NCBI GenBank assembly: GCA_030407005.1
Contig: JAUDYN010000006.1
Coordinates: 992,001-1,056,000, forward strand
Length of the DNA stretch: 64,000 nt
From: Desarmillaria ectypa
Lineage: Eukaryota > Basidiomycota > Agaricomycetes > Agaricales > Physalacriaceae
Direction: 5' to 3'
Part shown: piece after piece, positions 32,138 through 43,534 of the stretch
How the letters are laid out: each line of letters opens with the position of its first letter
Position numbering within the stretch: position 1 is the first letter of the stretch
Position numbers and translations under genes: made by a program
The notes under the pieces: model-generated
Told to the model about the DNA's origin: nothing
What the model saw: only the letters and a program-made list of their open reading frames with translations
Databases searched by the model: none

Positions 32138-35100
32138 ATGCTTCTTCGTGCTCGGTTGTGCTTGGCAGTGGCCACTGGTTTCCCAGCGCTAGCTAACGCC
32201 GCTGGAATCCGGATAATCAATGGCTTCGAACGCGTTTACATTCAAGTAAGAACATTCGATGTTTCTCGATGCTCTTTTCTGTCTAATTGAACTGCACTCA
32301 GCCTTTTGGAACCAATGGAGTTCGCGTGCGATCCAGTCTGATGAGAGACCCAACTGGAACTGAGCTCTCAGCTCTGTACGATCCTCCGATTGAAGGCCCC
32401 GGAGGCAATCAAGGTCTATCTTTTGACACAGAACTAGGATTTCAAGGTTCTGGACAATTTACCAACGGAGATCTCCTTGTCTCTGTCCAGAGTGGGAGAC
32501 TTTTCTTTTACCGTCGGGAATCCAATGGCACTGATACATTACTGACGTCGGAATACGCGGACACCAAGGCTCTTCCGTCAAGATTCTACACGCGAGACTT
32601 CCGAGCTTCGAGCTTCGAGGCTTCGTTCTCTTTCACTTCGGATCCTGACGAGCAGTTCTATGGCGTGGGGCAACAAGCCTGTTGTAGAGATGATTCAGTG
32701 AACAAGAAAGGACAAGTTATCGACCTTATCAACTTCAATTCCCAGGTGCCAATCCCTGTCTACATGTCGAATAAAGTTTGTTGCGAATGTTAACCCTTTT
32801 TAATATCCTGCATTCTGACTTTCGGGGTAGGGTTATCTCCAGTTCTTCAATATGCCTGGACAAGGGCAGATCGGTACGGAAATTGCCTTGGGAGGATGTT
32901 ATTCATAATCTCAAAATCCCGGACTAGAATTCAGTACGCGTCGAACGCGTTTTGTGGCATCTGAAGCAACGGTTGTGGATTATTTTTTGTGAGCTACATT
33001 AACACTTCCGCTATCTCTACTTCATGTGTGATAGAACCACTGCGGCATCTGGGGACTACGACGCGCTCCAACAACAATACACTGGCGTGACCGGTTAGAC
33101 TCTGCATTAACATCTCCCAGGTGTGATTTATTCTCAATAGGTCGTCAACCAACGCCTCCCGACTTTCTTTTGGGTTATCAACAGTCCAAATTACGCTATT
33201 GGAACCAATCCCAAATCATCGATGTGGCGCAACGTTTCCATGACGAGAAGGTCAACGTATCCTTAATCGTCGTTGGTAAGTCTTCACCTCATCTAACTCG
33301 GAAAAAGACCTCTGAACCCAGGTGACATTAGACTTCTTCGCCTGGAAATATCAGGGCGATTGGTACGTCAACTTATGAGTTCTTCGGTCTATGGCCGACC
33401 TATTGCGTCTAGGTCTCTCGATCCCGAATTTTGGCCGGATCCAGCTGGTATGGCGGCGCAAGTCAAAGAACTTACTGGAGCAGAAATGATGGTGTCGCTG
33501 TGGCCCAGCGTCGAAGATCTCTCCGTGAATTATCTCTCCCTTCAGCGAGGAGGGATGTTGGCAACGACCAGGGATGGAACAGGGATCCAGGATTCTTTCG
33601 CCGGCGTCTACATTCGTCTTGGTATGGAAGCTTTCGTTACTTTATTTTTTTCGTTTGTTCCTGAATATCTTTATTTAGTGGACTCCACGAACCCCGCTGC
33701 TCGGGAGTTCCTCTGTAAGTTACTGTTTAGGATTGTCCGTTTCAACGGCTTCCCTTACTGGGTATACAAGGGAAGCGCCTCAATGATAGCTACTTCTCAA
33801 TCGGTATACATAACTTCTGGATTGATCAAGCGGATGGTACGCTCCGCCGTGACACGGTTTGACCATATGATTTTAATATGTTTCAAAGGTGGCAGTCTAG
33901 GAGAACCGTTCCTCAACAGTAGAACATGCCTTATCGTCTATGTTGGGTGAACACTGACACAATATTCTCCTAGATGGGCAATCCATCAACGCGCTTCCGT
34001 ATGCACGAACATTTACCCAATACTTCAGCGGCACGCAGGAAGCGACGGGGAAAATGTACCCTTGGTTTCACCAGGCAGCAATAGATGAAGGCTTGCACAA
34101 CTTGACAAACAGCGAAAGCACGACGTCTTGTAAATACATGTCGCTAACGAGAAGTACATTCGCCGGTGGGCAACGGTATTGTTCCTACCTCTGGAGTGGG
34201 GATACCTTGTCGGAGTTCAGTACACTGGCTCAACAAATCACCGCTGGGGTGTCAGTGTCAGCTTCGGGGATCTCCTCGTGGACCTTGGATATTGGGGGGT
34301 TCAGCGGTTTGAATGTGGATACTGATGCTGTAAGACACAGTAATCATCGCTTTCTTGTTCTGTGAGTGACTATGAGACAGGGACGAGAGCTATTCGTTCG
34401 GTGGTTTGCTATGGGTGTATTCTTGCCCTATGTGAGTCAGGATATATTTTCCATCTATGCTCCTATGTTGATCGATGTCGTAGACGCGTGTTCATGGGTG
34501 AATAACCGTTTCTTCCGTGTCTTGTGTATAGGGAACTCAACACGTATACAGTGATCGGCAGTGCAGTATTCCGGAGGCGAACGTAGCCTTCGGAAATAAC
34601 TGTCCTAACGAGGTTGTTTTCTCGTTCGTTTGATCCTCCTGTTCTGATCTAACGTTTTCATCAGCCGTGGGCTTATGGAGACGTCAATTTTATCATTCTC
34701 AAAGAGGTACGTTTAATGTGTCCGATAGCTTTGGATGTTTTAAAACCTTGCATCCCTGCAGTATATCGCTCTTCGCTACCAGCTCGTTCCGTACGTCAAA
34801 AAGTTGTTCCAAATGCTCCAGGTCACAGGCAGGACCATTATGAGACCGTTATATTATGACTTCTCGTTATCTGACGGCAATGTTGTCAACGGGACGAAAG
34901 CGAATGACCCAAGCATCGTCCACGAATACATGTTTGGTGAGAATAATCCATCGCTTGTAAATAGTTTTTGTACGATATCCTTATGTTCCCGCATACGCAG
35001 GTCCGCGCATCCTCGTTGCACCAGTTACAGAGGCCAACGTGGCTTCCAAGGAGGTATATCTTCCTTGCCTCCCCGATTCTTGGGTAGAACAAGGATTCTC

Positions 35101-35279
35101 GTGGACTCACTGGTGAGTGATTAAACGCAAGGAAGGTAACTGTGACTGAATGCGGGCTTAGGTGGACAGATGTTGAATTCGGAAAAGGTGGCACATTCGT
35201 CCATGTCAATGCAGGACTAGGAGAAATTCCCGTGTTTTATTTGGGCACAAAGGAGGACATCTTTAGCGGGAACGTTTAA
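32138..35279 (+). CDS. Secreted glycoside hydrolase family 31
   Basis: GH31 enzymes are retaining alpha-glycosidases (alpha-glucosidase, alpha-xylosidase and relatives). The start at 32138 gives a signal peptide (MLLRARLCLAVATGFPALA), then IRIINGFERVYIQ joined to PFGTNGVRVRSSL. Exons continue with EQFYGVGQQACC, GYLQFFNMPGQG, PTPPDFLLGYQQSKLRYWNQ, FHDEKVNVSLIVV, SLDPEFWPDPAGMAAQVKEL, MMVSLWPSVE and DSTNPAAREFL. The nucleophile exon reads FSIGIHNFWIDQADG joined to GSLGEPFLN, so the catalytic Asp is present. The acid/base region is RYCSYLWSGDT, followed by DIGGFSGLNVDTDA, NNCPNEPWAYGD, LRYQLVPYVKKLFQML and GPRILVAPVTEANVASKEVY. It ends EDIFSGNV at 35279. More than ten introns are needed. The order and residues are right, so it looks functional. 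The substrate is unknown; the sequence style resembles alpha-xylosidase-like fungal and bacterial members. Confidence 0.85.
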
Positions 35280-35351
35280 ACTCAATGGAGGTGTGAAGTC
35301 GTGCTTGCCCAAGGACCCAGTGTAATCATTTTGAAGTTGTATGTAAAGAAA

Positions 35352-36714
35352 CTATCGACCCCCGAACTCCTCATATAGGTTATTGCATCTGTCAACAAGA
35401 AGTTCGGCTTCCTGCTGGTGCTCAGGCCACCACTTGACCGCATGGACGCCAACCTCTGCTCGTCCTAGCCTATCCGTTTCTGCAGCGAATCTCACCGGGT
35501 GATATACACCGTCCTTGTAAACCTGTGAAGAGGCAAGAATCGACAAGGGCATCAGGCAAACGTATATCGTTGATACTGCTGCCTTGAACGGATCAATCAC
35601 ATGATTTCGCGACCCGCACCAACGCGCCTGCGTAGTGCATTCAGCCCAAGCGAGGCACGGACAGGCAAATGTCACCTACGATATACATCAATACGACTTT
35701 GAGCACGTTGGTCCAAAAATTGACAAGTTTGTTCGAAAACGAGGTAGAAGCGATCCCTGGGTGAACAACAATGTGCCGTATTCGTTTTTCAGAATCCGGC
35801 GTTTCAAGGGCGATCCGGTCCAGTTGCGTTCCGAGGATGTCTATTTGGTATTTGACCGCGTTGTATGAAATGGTGTGTTTTATTAACTGCCAATCATCGG
35901 ATGCGTAAAGGTCAGGAGAGGCCTCGATAGAAGACATCCAGATAACTCGTGTATCCCACTTGTATGCTGGGGCAGAAAGGAGGTGATGGAGAGCACGGAA
36001 CTGTCGGTACAAGTAAGACGCGTAAGATACAATACTAGTCAACTCACCAAAACGTAATGACCAAAAAGGTTCGATTGCCAGACCAAACCCAGGCCATCAT
36101 TGGTCGACTCACCGACAAGATGTACATTATACTGGGGCGTCGTCATCATACCCATAGGATCCATGAGGAATTGCTGGGCCACCTTCCACCAGTTGATGTG
36201 GTCATAACTGGCCACCCCTGCATTAAAAATGAAATGCGAGATATATTGGTACCTGGTAAAATTCAGATAGACGAAATGAAACCAGCGCTCAACGTACATT
36301 TTGGACACTTCATCGGTGAAAGCAAATATACTTGAAATTTCTGCAAGGTCAACAGTGTGAATTTCTATTTTCAAATTTTCCCTGAACCGCTTCGCGTGTC
36401 CTCCATATCCAGTGTTTTTCTTGGCCATGTGGGAGTCCAGAGATGAATACAGTTCACGGCGAGCCGTGTCTGCGCGATGAAAGCTTCTACATGCCATTAT
36501 GAGCGTCAGACCCTCGCAGGGGTAAGGGAAAAGGTCCCCTTCTCGAGAACTGGAAGGTGAAACGAAAGTTTGGTCCATGTCGGATAGTTGGAAGATGAGT
36601 CGTTGACATATCGAGAACCCGACACCGCTGAAGTTTTCTCAGAGTCAAGAAATGAAATAGAGAGCAGGAGTCGTACCCGTTGGCACCAGTCACGACGACG
36701 ATGGGCCACGACAT
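35352..36714 (-). CDS. ERG27: 3-keto-sterol reductase Erg27
   Basis: Erg27 is the NADPH-dependent SDR of the sterol C4-demethylation complex on the ER, reducing the 3-keto intermediate on the way to ergosterol. The start at 36714 gives the Rossmann entry MSWPIVVVTGANG, split by an intron. Further exons read LTLIMACRSFHRADTARREL, IEIHTVDLAEISSIFAFTDE, SHFIFNAGVASYDHINWW (the NAG motif) and GLGLVWQSNLFGHYVL. The catalytic serine is in VIWMSSIEASPDLY, and the YxxxK is in SYNAVKYQID, matching Erg27 (DDWQLIKH before it). RHIVVHPGIASTSF and a C-terminal hydrophobic part follow, ending CNNLYEEFGGR. The stop is 72 bp from the stop of the convergent GH31 gene. All SDR motifs are intact. Confidence 0.88.
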
Positions 36715-36901
36715 GGAAGCGAAATAAAGAATGGGTCGACGTGATTTTTTGTTTATTTTTGGTATTATTTTTGCTCAAGCATTCCCTTGACGTCATCTCG
36801 GACCGCCCAGCCGTATCATGTTACCAGGAGTACTCTCATTAGTGAGACCTTCACTGTCACTCTCTTTGTCGTTGTCCCTAGCTCGGAAAACCTTTTCTAC
36901 C

Positions 36902-38291
36902 ATGTCCTCCAGAACTGTAAAGTCTCAGTCTGACATTTCAGTCATGAAAACTTCAGACGATGGTAGTTTCAAACGCGCACCCTCATCTTTTCGAAATGTT
37001 ATCGAAAAAGGCGGGAAATTTGAACCAGAGCTTGGTGAGCAGCGAATTGGTTTCTATCTGGGAGATATATTGAGCGATATCATGAAGATCGCTACCATTT
37101 ATACGTTTCCTACGCATGCCGTACGTGAATGCAGAATGTTTACTGCTGATAACAGTATGGAGCTAAATGTCTTCAGCCTGGGCAACCCGAACTTTAATCG
37201 TCAGGAAGCTCAAGGGTCTCGAGGATATAGTTCGTAGGTATCTTCATTCTCGTTTCCATCTCTGTTTGACTAGCAAGTCGTCAAACAGCCGTTACCGTTG
37301 TCTCGCCCCGTATGGGTACAGACGGTTGGCCTTTTGCCACTGCAGATCAGTTTCCAGGCGCAGATGCTGACCCTTTGTATAATTCACAACATGTAAAGGA
37401 CCTGTATCTCAAGGCTGCGCCTCGTTACGAAGGACGGTACGCCGTTGACTCCTCGTCCTGTTTTCAAATTGCCTGACTAATACTCAAGATTTACCGTGCC
37501 TGTCCTTTGGGACCAGAAACTGCAGACCATCGTGAATAATGAGAGTTCTGAAATCATTCGAATGTTCAACACAGCATTCAATGACAAGCTTCCGGCCGAC
37601 AAGGCGGCTCTCGATTATTATCCTGAATCCCTTCGAGCCGAAATCGATAGTCTCAATGAATGGATTTATCCTACTATCAATAGTGAGCGCACAATTCCTT
37701 ATTTCAGGATCCCAATATGACCATTCTCTTTACCAGACGGCGTTTATCGGTCTGGATTTGCTACAACTCAAGCTGCCTACGAAGATGCGGTTCATAAATT
37801 GTTCGAATCCCTCGACAAAGTTGAAAAGCTTCTCATCAAAAAGGATTACATCGTTGGAAACCAGCTGACGGAATGCGATATCAGGCTTTGGGTAACCATC
37901 GTATGTTCTTGCTCAAACAACGGATGGTCAAGATATTGGTCTAATCGTGACATCAGATTCGCTTTGACCCAGTGTATGTCGGCCACTTCAAATGCAACAT
38001 CAGGACCATCCGCGATGGATATCCTGCAATCAACGAGTATGCTTCATTCACCCTCTCACGCTACTGCTCTAAGAACATCTCCAGGTGGATGAAAAAGCTG
38101 TATTGGAACAACGATGCTTTCAAGTCCTCCACCAATTTTGAACACATCAAGACGCACTATTATTGGTCGCATCCCCAAGTTCGAGTTTCTTTGGTTTTTT
38201 CCCCTTCAATACAGACGAATAACCTCTGTTCTAGATCAACCCTACGCGTGTCGTTCCCGTGGGACCAGACCCCACTATCCAACCTCTGTAA
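36902..38291 (+). CDS. ECM4: Glutathionyl-hydroquinone reductase (Ecm4/Gto, omega/xi-class GST)
   Basis: These enzymes reduce glutathionyl-hydroquinones and are linked to quinone detoxification in wood- and litter-decay fungi. The start at 36902 gives MSSRTVKSQSDISVMKTSDD, then FKRAPSSFRNVIEKGGKFEP. The active site reads RYHLYVSYAC joined over an intron to PWATRTLIVRKLKGLEDIV, giving the CPWA motif of the class. Further exons read GWPFATADQFPGADADPLYN, VKDLYLKAAPRYEGR, FTVPVLWDQKLQTIVNNESS, EIIRMFNTAFND, DGVYRSGFATTQAAYEDAV, NQLTECDIRLWVTI and RFDPVYVGHFKCN, then FEHIKTHYYWSHPQ and a final exon NPTRVVPVGPDP ending at 38291. An upstream in-frame ATG (36818) would add a serine/leucine-rich, acid-free leader (see findings). 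The gene appears complete. Confidence 0.9.
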
Positions 38292-38481
38292 TGGCTATGT
38301 TACGCTACATAGGCCAAAAGAGTACAGGTCAAGTAAATGTAATTGTAGCACGTTCAGAAAATTTCGAAAGATCAGTAAAGTTCATAAAACAATACACTAA
38401 ATATCAGTAGCTCTTTCTACGGTATATTCTACAGTATAAACATATTGAAGCGTAAATAAGTTATCAGCAGAAAGGTTCACA

Positions 38482-39756
38482 TTACGATTTCACGGGACTA
38501 GGCACTTTGAGGTGTTTGGCAACATGAAGCTTGTACTTCACCGTCCAATCTTCTTTGCTACCCATCGCCTTCTCCAGCCAATTTAACCGCCGCAGTGCCC
38601 GTTCCATATCGCGTCCATTATAATAATTATGCCCTCCTTTTGGATGCTCGATGGACATACACTCCGCCGATGGAGGTTCGGCGACGAAAAGAGAGAACTC
38701 GCACTCTGAAGCGGGTATGCGAAAGACATGCCCATGAACGAGATACATAGGCCTCTCAGTGCAATGCCGATAACCGAAAAAGAGAGGTGGCAATGACGGG
38801 ACCCCTATGCACACATGGTCAGTCGAGAGCTACTGATAGACCAAGATATAAGCTTGTACCGTCATTGTATGCCTTTACGCATAGTTCTACCATAGAAGAT
38901 TCTCCGTGCACATCACGGTGCTTCGACACTAACTCGCGCCAGTATTTCACAAAGGAAGAATCGCCAACTCTCGGTGCACCATACGATGTCAGCTTAAGCC
39001 GCACATCCGGAGGTATATTTATCTTCCGGGTGAGTGCATCGATCATAAGTAAGTACGACACGGCACCACCCATGCTATGGCCTGTTAGAACAAGCTCTTT
39101 CACGTCATGCTCCCGAAAGCCCTTGGCTATACCTGCATAAACGGAATCCCGTACCCCCTTATATAGGCTCCAGAATCCTGAGTGGACAACCCCCCGGCAT
39201 GAACGATGTCGGTGCTTCATGACCCTTAAATCCTGAATGGCTTGCGGAAACGAGGTCGTCCCAGAAGTAGCCACGATGAGCTGTTTCGTGTATGGACGGT
39301 ACGCGACATACGCGTGCAAATGGGAGACCCGTCCAAAGAATTCGGACACCAGTATGGATCCCTGAAGCGCCTGGTAGTCTTCCAGCGGGAAGCCGGGTTG
39401 TATGAGAGTGCTGATATTCTCGAAGACAAAGTGCACTGGAACGTGATTATTCGAAGCGATCTCAGCGTATTGGCCTGTTATAGTTCCGGGTCACACGAGC
39501 GACAAGCAGAGATGCAGGACATGGACGAACCGATTTCGGCTAGTTCAAGCTGAAGACTGGACGGTACCAAATCCTTCTCGGAAAGGGTATACGAGGAATA
39601 CGAGGCTACCACTTTGGAAATCCATCGGAAGTTCATTAGCTTTTCGGAGGCATACATAATCTTTTGGGCCTCAGTAAGGGCATACTTGGGAGATTTGACC
39701 TTTGGGGGCATTATGTTGATGCAGAGAGGAGCATTTGATTGTTTGGTGGACTCCAC
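38482..39756 (-). CDS. Class 3 lipase (alpha/beta hydrolase)
   Basis: Class 3 lipases hydrolyse acylglycerols with a Ser-Asp-His triad. The N-terminal exon reads MPPKVKSPKYALTEAQ and SEKLMNFRWISKVVASYSSY, followed by HFVFENISTLIQPGFPLED, SEFFGRVSHLHAYVAYRP and QLIVATSGTTSFPQAIQDLR. The nucleophile elbow is VLTGHSMGGAVSYLLMIDA. The Asp region is LTSYGAPRVGDSSFVKYW. After an intron, VPSLPPLFFGYRH and LVHGHVFRIP lead to the C-terminal part with HPKGGHNYYNGRDM, which likely supplies the His. There is no signal peptide, so the enzyme is probably intracellular. The first ATG is 39756; a later in-frame ATG beginning MPPKVK (39711) is equally plausible. Its start is 123 bp from that of the divergent F-box gene. 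Confidence 0.85.
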
Positions 39757-39879
39757 ACCGGAGTAGGGCGCTGCTGCCTACGTTGTTTGTCTTACGAAAC
39801 ATTCGGGCCGTCAGGCTACGGATGACAAAGAATCGCGGCCCGAAATTGCTGAAGTTGTTACTTTCAGGACAGGACGAAA

Positions 39880-41453
39880 ATGATACTTCCTACGATTACA
39901 GAAATAATCCCAGATATCCTCGGCGGCATCATATATTCACTCAACTCTGCCTTCTTTCACACGTCTATGGCGGCGCAGTACCGCACCTTCAAGTTGGAAA
40001 GATACACCAATCTCAAGGTGATAGAACATCTCAGGTATATCAGGGTTTAGTTTACTTTCACTCTACTGTCTGACGAAATCTTAAGAGATCCTGAAATCTC
40101 CAAGTTTGTACGGCGCCTCGATTTTGACTATTCCTGGTTTACTGAAGCCGACAGCAGAATCGTTGCTGGGGTACGTCATGACCAGTCCTGCGTCGATTAA
40201 CGAGTTACAACTGACACCCCAGATCTTGAAGGCGCAGTTTTCTGCTATGTCTAGGATGCTGGTTTATCTGAACGATATACAAGAGATCAGTATCCTATGG
40301 GATACAGTGAAGGTCCCGATGGAGTTTTTTGCTTCCCTCTGGAATGCTTTTGGGACGAACCTCAAGAAACTCACCATTGACGCTTCGTTATCAAATTCCA
40401 TTCATATGCTAGCTAGCCACCTGACATTCCCTTCTCTCGAAGACATGGAACGCGTGATCCGAGGAAGAAATATCACTATTGAAGACGGAGCACTCGATGA
40501 GGGTTGTCTTCACCAATGCTTCAGCTCCACTATCCGCCGTCTGACGATACACGGTTATCATGTCGATCCTTCGAACATTTTCAGCCTCCTTCCTTGCTTC
40601 ACCGACCTGGGGGTTCTGCATGTCACCACGGACGCTCTCAGTGACCCAACAGGCCTCGGCAACATACTCACCCAATATGCCCATACGCTTAAAGATGTCG
40701 CATTAGAGGAGATAGCGTCTTCCAGTCAGTCCATTCCATTGATGAAGCCTCTTTTTGACAAGCATGTGAATGAGCATACCCGCACGCTCTCTAATCTTCA
40801 GTCTTTGAGCTTAATACACCCACATCTGCCATTCAATGTTCTGGAGTCGTGTCTGCATCGTTCCTCAGACACGCTAACTAGCCTCATACTTCCCAACAAC
40901 CGCCTGACCTATAATCAATTGGAGAAGGTCGTCACCATCTTCTCGCGTGCTCAGCTCCTGAGGACGTTACATGTATCTGAATCACCCCAGAGACATTTGA
41001 TTTACTGGCGTCCAAGCTTTCGGGGCTTGCTCGGCTGATACTCATCTATTCCAATATCATTGGTTTGTCGAGTATGTCCAGAATTTCATGATGCTGTTAT
41101 TTCATCATCTGACCTCCCATTTTTCATCAGGGTCTGCTCATCTCAATACCAGCAACCATCTACCACTTGGACAACATGTGAGAAACAGGAATCCCGCTGT
41201 TCTGACACGTTCTGATATTGATTCGCAGAAAATTTTGAGGCGTGAATTGTCCCAGAATTCTTACCCACAGTGGAAGCTTCAAGATATCACTATATCCCAG
41301 TGGTGGAAAGGGATACAGTTCGGCCCACACGAATGGTCTATTATGACCGCTGTAGCTAAAGCTATACCAAGCGTACGCAGTTTAGCGGGTCAAGGGAATA
41401 TGGAAATACCGGAGGTGTACCATAATACATACTTTGATGAGCCCCGAACTTAA
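39880..41453 (+). CDS. F-box/leucine-rich protein, reading frame broken near 40,990
   Basis: F-box proteins recruit targets to SCF ubiquitin ligases; Agaricomycetes have large, fast-evolving sets. The first exon begins MILPTITEIIPDILGGIIYS (F-box-like), followed by MAAQYRTFKLERYTN and, over an intron, DPEISKFVRRLDFDYSWF. A second intron leads to the large exon (ILKAQFSAMSRMLVYLNDIQ) with leucine-rich pieces such as NLKKLTIDAS, IRRLTIHGYHVDPSNI, LQSLSLIHPHLPFNVL and LTSLILPNNRLTYNQLE. After LRTLHVSESP the natural continuation (ETFDLLASKLSGLARLILI) lies one frame over, with no usable intron between, so a frameshift is likely. The 3' part (WKLQDITISQWWKGIQFGP to PSVRSLAGQGNMEI) ends at 41453. 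It may be a young pseudogene. Confidence 0.6.
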
Positions 41454-42036
41454 AGAGTTTCGGGGCCGGAAGGATCGACGTCGCAGATACAATCTGAGGG
41501 TTGCTGGATCTCCTTATGATTTGAGTGTAGAAGATCCAGGATGAGGTTAGTCGCGAGTCGCGAGTCGTTATCGATCCTGATCATTATATGATTGAAGCTG
41601 TGCTTCATTTACTCTTCTCCGACATCCTCTCGAGCTGATTGACGCTCTTATTTCCGGAGCTAAATCACCTCAGCCTCAACTCTGGTACCAAGATTCTTTG
41701 CCTGGAACATGGCATTACATAACTTCTTCCGATACTACCCTTCGGACCTCGAAAGAACCATCATCAGAAGGCTCCGAGTCACGATAGAGAGGCGTCTATC
41801 TTCCCACTCCCCACTAACTGTTTCACGGGACGGCGATCTGAGAGGTGCGTTTCACACTATGACCCATGTTATTATCTGTTGAACAGGTGCAACAAGGAAT
41901 ACAGCGCACTATCTTGGCTCCAGCCGTACATGTAAAGATAACCACGCAGTGCAGTCATCATCCTAGAACGAGTCCAATAAGCCATCAATATACAATTGTC
42001 CACGTAAATCGTTGTATGACTCAAAAGTGCTTACCC
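41454..42036 (+). other. Possible decayed extension of the F-box gene
   Basis: Fragments such as a leucine-rich reading near 41650-41710 (ELNHLSLNSGTKILCLEHG) suggest more leucine-rich sequence, but frames change and stops intervene. A short tandem repeat (gtcgcgagtcgcgagtcg) lies near 41548-41565. No intact gene is seen. Confidence 0.35.
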
Positions 42037-42037
42037 T

Positions 42038-42042
42038 TATAA
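42038..42042 (+). promoter_or_regulatory. TATA box of the DUF6699 gene
   Basis: The sequence ttataag here lies about 57 bp before the ATG at 42099. It argues that the upstream in-frame ATG at 42012 is not the start, because that one precedes the box. Confidence 0.45.
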
Positions 42043-42098
42043 GCCCCCCACTTCTCTGCTCAAATACCAGATTCCCCAGTCTTCTCCTTGCCCTAAGC

Positions 42099-42656
42099 AT
42101 GCCCAACCCATCCCCCCACCCCATTATCGCCTATCACGTAGACAATTCCCACCTCAACGACTCAAGATACCAGCCTGGTCATGCCCCCTCATCCTGTCGG
42201 CTGTACTGGGATATGTGGAAGGATCCCGAATATGCCGCCGTCGACACTGCCGCCATCGGCCCTAATAGGAAATACCAGTACATCGCCCTCGCTCGAGCCG
42301 TCGATCAACACCTCCGTCTTATTGTCATCACGTGCGGCGCCTTCCCTGAAGCGTGGGGACCTATTCACGTAGAGAATACCCATCACCACACAGTGACCAT
42401 CCATAACGTGCTGCAGAGCATTTATCGGTATCTGCGCATTCCGCTGACACCTGCCGAGCAGGCTGCGTTGAGTCAGAAACAGCGCGAGATGATGATGAGG
42501 ACTCTGTTTGCGAATCCGGGGACGGCGTCGACACTCAATCGGGGGCACTACTTGGGTGCGAACCATTACTTTGGTGGGCTCACACCGTCGTTGAAGTTTA
42601 CCGACACGTACATCCTGACGCTTCGACGCTCAGGCCAAGCGCAAGCGCGGGGCTAG
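42099..42656 (+). CDS. DUF6699-type protein
   Basis: DUF6699 proteins are common in mushrooms and have no known function. This single-exon gene of 185 codons begins MPNPSPHPIIAYHVDNS. It contains the core pattern of the family: a proline-rich N-terminus, LRLIVITCGAFPEAWGPIHV, then HTVTIHNVLQSIYRYLRIPL and a C-terminal GHYLGANHYFGGLTPSLKF and DTYILTLRRS. The start at 42099 is preferred over 42012 because a TATA box sits between them. There is no signal peptide or membrane segment. Confidence 0.72.
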   Translation: MPNPSPHPIIAYHVDNSHLNDSRYQPGHAPSSCRLYWDMWKDPEYAAVDTAAIGPNRKYQYIALARAVDQHLRLIVITCGAFPEAWGPIHVENTHHHTVTIHNVLQSIYRYLRIPLTPAEQAALSQKQREMMMRTLFANPGTASTLNRGHYLGANHYFGGLTPSLKFTDTYILTLRRSGQAQARG

Positions 42657-42796
42657 TTCCCAGGTGAGCTGATTTATGATTTTGGACATGATGGTGAGGG
42701 AATTTTACTCAAAAAACTGTCTAAAAGTACAGATAAAAGGGACGATTGATACATCAAAGAACAAGTCACAGCATATGGTCCGGCCTGAGACAGGCC

Positions 42797-43534
42797 TTAT
42801 CCTCCGTCCCTGCACCAAGGTATTCGGGCACTATAAAGCCCTAGGGAATACTCCACTGGCACCCTTTCGTCCACGGTCTTCTCTGGCGCTTTCCCTGAGG
42901 AGGCTGAGGGAGCCATGGATAACCGCTTTATACTTGGTGGTGATGGCATGGCCACGGCCACGGCCACCTGCACATCTGCTGGTCCTGATACGTCGTAACC
43001 ATCGTCATCATCATCATCCAAAGACGACGAATCTCCATCTCGACGTGATCGAAGAAAGTGCTGGAGTGGTAGTAAGGCTACACTGCTCTTTGAGTGAACG
43101 GATTTGGTATCAGAGATGGAATAATGCATGATGGCAGATATAGGCTGTTGCAAGGCCCCAGTGTCAGTTACGACGGACGATCGTGTGAATCATTATGATG
43201 CTGAGCTCACCATTATAGCCTCCCAAGCATCTGACGTGCTCTCGCGTTTTCCCGTCCACAGATCCCACAACTTTGGCCTCTCACCTAAATGTCTCAGCCG
43301 TCCATCCACACCCGCCCTCGGTCCAGCCGCGCTTCCAAACTGTATCCTCCTCCATCCAAAGACTGCAATCATAGCTGCAGCGAAGAGCCCAATTGCCAGG
43401 AAGGCGAGGATAAGCGGGGGTGATGAGCCTGGGGAAAAGAAGTTGTTGTTGTTCGAGTCATTAGAAGGGGGAGCAGCATTCGAGTCAGTACTGGAAGGGG
43501 AGGGAGCCGATGTGGACGCTATGGAGGAGGACAT
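42797..43534 (-). CDS. Single-pass membrane protein of unknown function
   Basis: Two exons joined by a 62-65 bp intron. The first begins MSSSIASTSAPSPSSTDSN, a serine/proline-rich lumenal-type segment, then one membrane helix (PPLILAFLAIGLFAAAMIAV) and a juxtamembrane FGWRRIQFG. The motif GERPKLWDLWTGK follows, which I have seen in basidiomycete membrane proteins of unknown role. The second exon (PISAIMHYSISDTKSVHS) has an acidic run of seven residues (SLDDDDDDG) and an alternating AVAVAVA stretch encoded by a ggccac repeat near 42950-42970, and ends EYSLGLYSARIPW. The last residues may be altered by another intron. Topology (outside N-terminus, cytosolic tail) is inferred. Confidence 0.62.

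Noticed and set aside
42940..43030. Repeats ggccac and cat as microsatellites of interest
   Set aside because: They encode AVAVAVA and an aspartate run within the membrane protein gene and need no other explanation.
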